This document shows, in pieces, positions 5,857 through 10,535 of a stretch of DNA of 10,535 bases; position 1 is the first letter of the stretch, and the number at the start of each line of letters is the position of its first letter. Location: positions 1 to 10,535 of the forward strand of contig DUKA01000122.1 of NCBI GenBank assembly GCA_013329615.1, written 5' to 3'. Position numbers and translations under genes: made by a program. Source of the DNA: Candidatus Bathyarchaeota archaeon (GTDB lineage: Archaea > Thermoproteota > Bathyarchaeia > TCS64). The notes under the pieces are model-generated. The model saw only the letters and a list, made by a program, of their open reading frames with translations. It searched no databases and had not been told where the DNA came from.

Positions 5857-8800
5857 TTATATACCCTGCATCTGCTCGACGCGTGGCGCGGGGAGCCTAA
5901 TGGTGAAGACTGCGCCCCCTCCATCGGAGTTCCTCACCAATATCGATCCACCGTGATCCTCGACTGCCTTCTTGCAGTAGGTGAGTCCGAGTCCAAGGCC
6001 GCGTGTCTTCGTCGTTGAGAACGGCTTGAATAGGCGTCCATCCATCTCGGCGGGTATGCCCTTACCCGAGTCAGAGACCTCGACGACGACCTCGCCGTTG
6101 ATTCTCTCGGCTGTGACGGTTATCTTTCCACCCGTGGGCATAGCCTCTATGGCGTTTCTGAGAAGGTTGTCGAGGACGCGCCTGATCTTTAAGGGGTCGA
6201 TCTGCACAGAGGCTAGTCCTCCACCCATCTTGACCTCGAAGTCCACGCCCTCAACTGAGGACAGCTCTTTGATCGTGTCCGAGACGAGTAAGGAGAGATC
6301 CGTTGTAGCTAATTTTAGAGGCTCCTCACGTGTGTTGAGCCTCAGTTCCTCTAGCATGCATATGCTTCTCTCGACGGCGGAATCTATGTGGCTCAGCATC
6401 TCCCCGACCTTCTCTGGCTTCTGGCGTACGATGCGGCTCGCGTTGCTTATCGTCTGTAGGGGGCCCCTGAGGTCGTGTGCCACCATCGCCGAGACCCTGC
6501 CCGCAGTCGCCATCTGCTCGGCGGATAGCAGCGCGTTCGTCCTCTCATCAACCTCCCTATGGAGCCCCTCGAGTATCTTGAGGCGGTTGAGTGTCGACGA
6601 GACGTGTGCGGCTAGCATCTCAACGATGCGAGCGTCCTCCTCCGAGTAAGCGTCCCTTTCTACATTCTCAAGGTTGAGCACACCGATGATGGTCTCACCT
6701 ATCTTTATCGGTACGACCAGCTCGGAGCCGATCGGCAGCCCCTCGGGGCTCGGCATAAGGTCCGGATCCGAGGCGGCGTCGTTGACGAGCTGAGTCTTCC
6801 CCGTTTTCACGGCACGTACTGTGATGCCCGGCCCATCCATAGGCAGGCTCATGGGTGAAACGCTGTGCCGTCCCTCGATCTTGGGCACCTGCAGTGTATC
6901 GCCCTCCAGAAGCGAGATGGAGGGATTCTTCAGCCCGAGGGCGATGAGCGAGTCGTATGTTAACCTGAGGGCGTCCTGCAGACGTCCCGCCTCCTCTAGG
7001 TCACTGGCGTGCCTGTTGAGTATCTCAAGTCTATGCCTATACCTTCTCTCGTCGTCGCGCTGCCGCAGTCGTGATACGGCCGTCGCCGCGTGCAGTGCGA
7101 GTGTCTCCATCAGCCGGGCGTCAGCTTCACCGAGTGTCTCGGGTTTACTCACCTCGACGTTGAGGACGGCGATGGTCTTACCTTCGACAACCACGGGCAC
7201 AGCTATCTCAGCGCTGTAAGGCTTGACCCCCTCGCGCCTCGGACCCTCCACGTAGTCGGGGTCCTCGCGTGTGTTCTTGACATACTGCGTCTCCTTCGTT
7301 TTCACGGCCCTCGTCGTTATGCTTTTGAGGTTAAGAGATATCTCGAAAAAGTCGGCGGGGATGTGGCTCGTCCCACGGGTGAAGCAGATGACGCCGTCCC
7401 CAACGAGGCCAACGCCGGTCATATCGAAGCCCATGGAGTAACGGAGGTCCTCGAAGACGAGCCGCCAGACGTCGTCGACGGTGGACGCGGCGGATAGGCG
7501 GACGGAACTCGCGTGCAGGGTGGCGAGTCTCGTCTTCTCCCTCTTATCAGCTTCGGCACGCCAGAGCCGGCTGACCGCCGACGCTATGTGGAGCGCCAGC
7601 GTCTCGGCTAGGTGTATGTCCGCCTCGGCGAATGCGTCGAGTTTCGCCTCCTCGAGGTTGATGACCGCCGCGACCCTCCCGTCGGCTACGACGGGCACGA
7701 CGAGTTCGGACGCGTACTTCATCGGGTTCTCGATGCCGGGGACGTACGACTCGTCCCTTGACACGTCCCTGACGAGCTGCGTCTGCATGGTTTTTACGGC
7801 CCTGACTGTGACGCCTCGGCCGCTCAGGGGCAGGACCAGCTCCGGGTGCTCCTTGTTTAGGCCGTGCGAGAACCTCATCAAGTTGCCCTCGATGACACCT
7901 ATGTCAGCCCTGTGGAACTCTAGCACGCTGCGTAGGGTATCAACTGCTATCTCCCAGACCTCGGCCAGGTCCTCCGTCTTCGAGAGCCTGTGTGCGCTCA
8001 TGTGGAGGGCGTTGAGCTTCCTCTGCAGATCGATGCGTGATGATATGTCGCGTACCACGACCTGGATGGCCGTGATCTTTCCGTCGCTATGTATGGGGGA
8101 GGGGTTGAATTCGAGGACGGCGGATCCGCCGCCCTTCCTCGGGATCTCGAGCACAACGGGATCCCACTCTTCGGTTTGCTTCGCCTCCCCGAATATCTTC
8201 AGCAGTCTCTCGACTTCGGGCCGCGAGATGAATTCGGCGATGCTCTTCCCCACGATCTCCTCGCGGGTGTAGCCGACGTGTGGATTCACGTCCCTGCTTG
8301 TATAAGTGATCGTGCCGTCGAGGGCGACGACGAAGAGGACGTCGGCCGCGTTCTCAGCGAGCCGCCGGTACTTTTCCTCGGATTCACGAAGGTGGTTAAC
8401 CTGCCATATCCTCTTTATTGTCTGCGAGGCGTAGAGTGCGAGTATCTCCAATAGTTTTCGGTCGTCTTCGTTGAATCCACCTACTACCTTGGACTCGGCG
8501 TTCAGAACGGCGACGCCCACTCCGTCGACGACGACGGGTACGACGAGTTCGGATCGGAAGAGGTTCTCTGGATTGTGGGGGTCGGCGGGGACGTAGTCCT
8601 CGTCCAACAGCGTGTCGGCGACTACCTGAGTCTGGAGGGTCTTTAGCGCCCTGAGCGTCACCCCCTTCCCACTGAGGGGCAGGAAGTTGTCGCGGTCGAC
8701 GACCCTGAACCTCGCCTTGAACTTCAGGTAGCCACCCTCTACGATACCTATGCCGGTCTGTTTGTAGCCCAGCACGCTGGTCAGTGCGTCGAAGACCACG

Positions 8801-10017
8801 CCCCATACCTCTTCCACGGTGCGCGAGGCGTCGAGTTTTAGTGTGCTGGCGTGCAGCGCGTTTGTCCGACTCTGGCTCCTCGACACCTCGGTCACGTCGC
8901 GGGACAACACTATCACGGAGTCCACTCCTCCGTCGGCGCCCATTATCGGGTTGGCCATTATCCTCCAAATCCTACCCTGGCTATCGGTTGCCGTCCAACT
9001 CTCCGCCTTTCCCGTTTCGAAGACCTTGGGGACGAGGCAACCTACACACGGGCTCGCCCGTTTGTTGAAGATGGTGAAGCAGGGTTTACCTATGAGATCC
9101 TCGGGCTTCTTGCCCACCCGGGATGCCTCAAGCGCGTTGACCCATAGATACCTGTATTCAGAATCGACTAGGCTGAGCCCGTCCGGGATTGTGGAGAGGA
9201 GTGTGGTCTTCTCAGCCTCGTTCTCACGCAGCGCTTCGGCGGTCTTTTCCCGCTCGGTTACGTCTCGGCTTATCGCGAGCGTCGAGGGTTTGCCCCCGAA
9301 GTTGATTATGGCGACCTTTATCTCGAAGGCACGCGTCGAGCCGTCGCGCCTCATAATCTTCGCAACATACTCGGTCGGCGTGTCCTCGCCGCTGTGCCTC
9401 CCACGAATATAGCCTGCGATGCGCGTCCTCTCGTCTGGGTGGAAGAACTCGAGTACATCGCGACCGAGGAGGTCGGATGGCGCCTCACATCCCAGCATCT
9501 CGACCCCCTGCTGGTTGATGTACGCATACTTTCCATCCTGGACGACGTATATGGCGTCCCTAGAGGCGTCGATGACCGTCCGATACCTCTCCTCAGACTC
9601 CCTGAGTGCCCTCTCGGTCCTCTGCCACTCGACCACGTGGCGTACACGCCTCGCGAGGACCTGATAGTGGCCGGGGTCCATCTCCTTCTTCAGGTAGTCG
9701 TTTGCCCCCGCGGCGAAGGCGGCTGAGGCCACCTCCTCGCTCCCCCGCCCCGTATAGAGTATGACGGGGACATCGACGACCCGTTTCACCTTACGCGTAA
9801 ACTCGATGCCGTCCATGTCGGGCATCTGATAATCAGTGAGGACGCAATCATAACCCGCTACGCGCTCGAGCGCCTCAAAGGGAGATGAACACGACTCCAC
9901 TGATAGGCCCGCGTCGGCGTCCTCGAGCAGCGAACGCGCGAAAAGCAACTGGTCTGGCTCATCGTCGACATGAAGCACCCTGATCATCCCCGGTCCAGGG
10001 GGGGTCGAGTCAGCCAA
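5857..10017 (-). CDS. Large multi-domain sensor histidine kinase, REC-PAS2-GAF-PAS-GAF3-HisKA-HATPase
   Basis: The open frame begins at TTG 10017 (1386 residues, numbering used here); ATG 9987 (residue 11, MIRVLHVDDE) is the more likely start. Domains: receiver about 11-128 with acidic pair D18/D19, phospho-acceptor D62 (TDYQMPDMDG), T89 and K110; PAS about 138-257; PAS about 263-378 with C313, C324, C327; GAF about 385-540; PAS about 543-664; GAF about 668-820; GAF about 831-987; GAF about 1000-1147; HisKA about 1160-1225 with phospho-site H1181 (VAHDLRGP); HATPase with N-box NLLRNAIEA (N1288), G1 DSGKGIP from 1316, F-box KPFSTTK and G2 GLGLGL at 1340-1345. All catalytic motifs are intact. 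No transmembrane segment is visible, so it should sense cytosolic ligands or redox state. A receiver at the N-terminus makes it a hybrid that may take phosphate from or pass it within a relay. No partner regulator lies in the window. Ligands are unknown. Confidence 0.93.
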   Translation of the reverse strand: MADSTPPGPGMIRVLHVDDEPDQLLFARSLLEDADAGLSVESCSSPFEALERVAGYDCVLTDYQMPDMDGIEFTRKVKRVVDVPVILYTGRGSEEVASAAFAAGANDYLKKEMDPGHYQVLARRVRHVVEWQRTERALRESEERYRTVIDASRDAIYVVQDGKYAYINQQGVEMLGCEAPSDLLGRDVLEFFHPDERTRIAGYIRGRHSGEDTPTEYVAKIMRRDGSTRAFEIKVAIINFGGKPSTLAISRDVTEREKTAEALRENEAEKTTLLSTIPDGLSLVDSEYRYLWVNALEASRVGKKPEDLIGKPCFTIFNKRASPCVGCLVPKVFETGKAESWTATDSQGRIWRIMANPIMGADGGVDSVIVLSRDVTEVSRSQSRTNALHASTLKLDASRTVEEVWGVVFDALTSVLGYKQTGIGIVEGGYLKFKARFRVVDRDNFLPLSGKGVTLRALKTLQTQVVADTLLDEDYVPADPHNPENLFRSELVVPVVVDGVGVAVLNAESKVVGGFNEDDRKLLEILALYASQTIKRIWQVNHLRESEEKYRRLAENAADVLFVVALDGTITYTSRDVNPHVGYTREEIVGKSIAEFISRPEVERLLKIFGEAKQTEEWDPVVLEIPRKGGGSAVLEFNPSPIHSDGKITAIQVVVRDISSRIDLQRKLNALHMSAHRLSKTEDLAEVWEIAVDTLRSVLEFHRADIGVIEGNLMRFSHGLNKEHPELVLPLSGRGVTVRAVKTMQTQLVRDVSRDESYVPGIENPMKYASELVVPVVADGRVAAVINLEEAKLDAFAEADIHLAETLALHIASAVSRLWRAEADKREKTRLATLHASSVRLSAASTVDDVWRLVFEDLRYSMGFDMTGVGLVGDGVICFTRGTSHIPADFFEISLNLKSITTRAVKTKETQYVKNTREDPDYVEGPRREGVKPYSAEIAVPVVVEGKTIAVLNVEVSKPETLGEADARLMETLALHAATAVSRLRQRDDERRYRHRLEILNRHASDLEEAGRLQDALRLTYDSLIALGLKNPSISLLEGDTLQVPKIEGRHSVSPMSLPMDGPGITVRAVKTGKTQLVNDAASDPDLMPSPEGLPIGSELVVPIKIGETIIGVLNLENVERDAYSEEDARIVEMLAAHVSSTLNRLKILEGLHREVDERTNALLSAEQMATAGRVSAMVAHDLRGPLQTISNASRIVRQKPEKVGEMLSHIDSAVERSICMLEELRLNTREEPLKLATTDLSLLVSDTIKELSSVEGVDFEVKMGGGLASVQIDPLKIRRVLDNLLRNAIEAMPTGGKITVTAERINGEVVVEVSDSGKGIPAEMDGRLFKPFSTTKTRGLGLGLTYCKKAVEDHGGSILVRNSDGGGAVFTIRLPAPRVEQMQGI

Positions 10018-10044
10018 ACCTACCGAATAGGGGGCGGGAACGTG

Positions 10045-10054
10045 ATTATATAAT
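10045..10054 (-). promoter_or_regulatory. TATA box of the histidine kinase gene
   Basis: The palindromic ATTATATAAT lies about 60 bp before the ATG at 9987 and about 30 bp before the TTG at 10017. It stands alone in GC-rich sequence without a bacterial -35 partner. With archaeal spacing of about 25 bp the transcript would begin near 10024, leaving a leader of about 37 nt for the ATG start. A weak purine stretch (GGACCGGGG) directly precedes that ATG. Confidence 0.5.
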
Positions 10055-10083
10055 GTTGATGAGTCTCAAATCCATATGAAGCG

Positions 10084-10091
10084 AAAAAAAA
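10084..10091 (-). terminator. T8 run, candidate archaeal terminator for a transcript from the right
   Basis: Eight A residues on the plus strand are eight T residues on the minus strand. They lie just upstream of the kinase promoter and after the structured repeat region. Intrinsic termination in archaea needs mainly a T-run, so this could separate a minus-strand transcript entering from beyond 10535 from the kinase gene. No strong hairpin abuts it. Confidence 0.4.
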
Positions 10092-10262
10092 GACACCGAG
10101 GATCGACGACGACCTTCCATAGCCAGAAGAGTCGGCTAATCACCAAGCCACCTTATTCAACACAGTCAAGAAGACTACAGCGAACACCCAACACAAGAAC
10201 CCTAAAAAACATCGAGAACACCCCCAAAGCCACGTCATAAGCCCAAACAATGGCCCATAAAA

Positions 10263-10279
10263 GTGACGACAATCGTCAC
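10263..10279. other. Perfect 6-bp hairpin
   Basis: GTGACG-ACAAT-CGTCAC forms a perfect 6-bp stem with a 5-nt loop. It lies just ahead of the diverged third repeat unit and its TACCCT/AGGGTA hairpin, giving a row of stems separated by A-rich linkers. Function unknown. Confidence 0.45.
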
Positions 10280-10300
10280 GGAAAACGTGAAAAAACAATA

Positions 10301-10327
10301 TACCCTCTAACAGGGTACGCCGTACCC
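10301..10327. other. Mutually exclusive hairpin pair
   Basis: Two perfect 6-bp stems share the same middle arm. TACCCT (10301-10306) can pair with AGGGTA (10312-10317), or GGGTAC (10313-10318) can pair with GTACCC (10322-10327). Such three-arm layouts can switch between two structures, as in attenuators, but could also simply be overlapping palindromes or a protein-binding DNA site. Confidence 0.45.
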
Positions 10328-10390
10328 GGTATTGGACCAGAAAACAGCCCCCGCTCGACTTGGGACATACACCCCGCACCACCCGCGGCA

Positions 10391-10510
10391 AACAGTGGAA
10401 AACCGCCATACCTAGTAGCAGGGTACCCACGACCAGCCACGAACGCGGAAACAGGTGAAAAAACGCCATGCGTAGTAGCAACGCATCAACGACCAGCCAC
10501 GGACGCACAG
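10391..10510. repeat. Two imperfect 60-bp tandem repeats with a hairpin in each unit
   Basis: Units 10391-10450 and 10451-10510 align without gaps and share about three quarters of positions, including TAGTAGCA (10413-10420, 10473-10480) and ACGACCAGCCACG (10429-10441, 10489-10501). Each has a stem around the TAGTAGCA loop: TACC/GGTA in the first and ATGCG/CGCAT in the second. The differing positions fall mainly in the stems and preserve pairing. A third, diverged unit with TACCCT/AGGGTA in the same register begins near 10283. Confidence 0.7.
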
Positions 10511-10535
10511 AAGAGGAAACTTCTCGGAAAAACAA

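Larger units (their letters stand above)
10092..10535. other. A/C-rich region without a confident gene, upstream of the kinase
   Basis: The plus strand here is strongly A+C rich with few T and G, unlike the rest of the window. No ORF with a start, a ribosome site and a recognisable protein is seen. A minus-strand frame is open from the right edge to a stop at 10140-10142 (131 codons) and would give a very hydrophobic Phe/Leu/Val/Trp/Cys-rich peptide, but this follows directly from G/T-rich composition. The region contains several hairpins and a 60-bp tandem repeat, listed separately. A structured RNA, a regulatory element or a decayed gene are all possible. Confidence 0.5.

Noticed and set aside
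5241..5900. 219-codon plus-strand ORF across the beta-helix start and the AT island
   Set aside because: It has no recognisable domain and is antisense to a clear beta-helix; its end changes abruptly to AT-rich residues, showing it crosses an intergenic region.
9988..10017. TTG 10017 as the true kinase start
   Set aside because: The ten added residues (MADSTPPGPG) lie before a typical receiver start MIRVLHVDDE at ATG 9987; the longer frame is listed for completeness, but the ATG is preferred.
10283..10535. CRISPR array, suggested by a repeat period of about 60 bp
   Set aside because: Similarity runs through the whole unit and is interrupted in the stems; there is no constant repeat alternating with unrelated spacers, and the third unit is 108 bp away rather than 60.
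10140..10535. 131-codon hydrophobic minus-strand ORF as a membrane protein gene
   Set aside because: It has no visible start, its residues follow from G/T-rich composition, and the repeat changes keep stems rather than a peptide. It is kept only as an alternative.

Overview
This is a high-GC, almost fully minus-strand window. It joins the neck and tail module of a tailed (caudovirus-type) virus or provirus (about 1-5762) to one very large sensor histidine kinase (5857-10017) and a repeat-bearing region with no convincing gene (about 10018-10535). An archaeal source is the best guess. The kinase has an N-terminal receiver of the kind common in archaeal multi-PAS/GAF kinases, with a start resembling MIRVLHVDDEP and a TGRGSEEVA segment. 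There is a TATA-box-like element (not a -35/-10 pair) upstream of the kinase and a plain T-run as a possible terminator. The lineage (for example Bathyarchaeia-like or a methanogen relative) cannot be fixed from this sequence alone.

All viral genes are transcribed right to left and are tightly packed with overlapping stop/start codons, as in one operon. In transcription order they are: a right-handed beta-helix protein (spike or fibre type, 5762-4236); a head-closure-like connector (4234-3854); a neck or tail-completion-like protein probably starting at a CTG codon (3857-3465); a two-domain tail tube protein (3458-2580); a tail-assembly chaperone pair (2557-2267 and its -1 frame extension to 2073); an HK97 gp10-like protein (2076-1714); a very short tape-measure-like protein (1717-1109); and a LamG-type tail adhesin that runs off the left edge (1108-1). 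Together they would build the head-tail joint, the tube, the tube-length ruler and the cell-binding tip of a short non-contractile tail.

The clearest special feature is a canonical slippery heptamer, A-AAA-AAA, in the chaperone gene. It sits in the right reading frame immediately before the UAG stop, and a -1 slip opens a 65-residue extension. This is the arrangement of phage lambda G/GT, and candidate stimulatory hairpins lie downstream.

The kinase is soluble-looking and is built as REC-PAS-PAS-GAF-PAS-GAF-GAF-GAF-HisKA-HATPase. Its four GAF domains share a common signature and look internally duplicated. An AT-rich island of about 94 bp separates it from the viral operon. No terminase, portal, protease or major capsid gene is seen between the kinase and the neck genes, so the kinase lies either at a provirus edge, as cargo inside a viral genome, or beside a tail-only remnant.

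Upstream of the kinase is a strand-asymmetric stretch rich in A and C on the plus strand. It holds a 60-bp imperfect tandem repeat, and the hairpin stems in its units change in a compensatory way. A T8 run on the minus strand could end a structured RNA coming from the right. This is the least explained part of the window.
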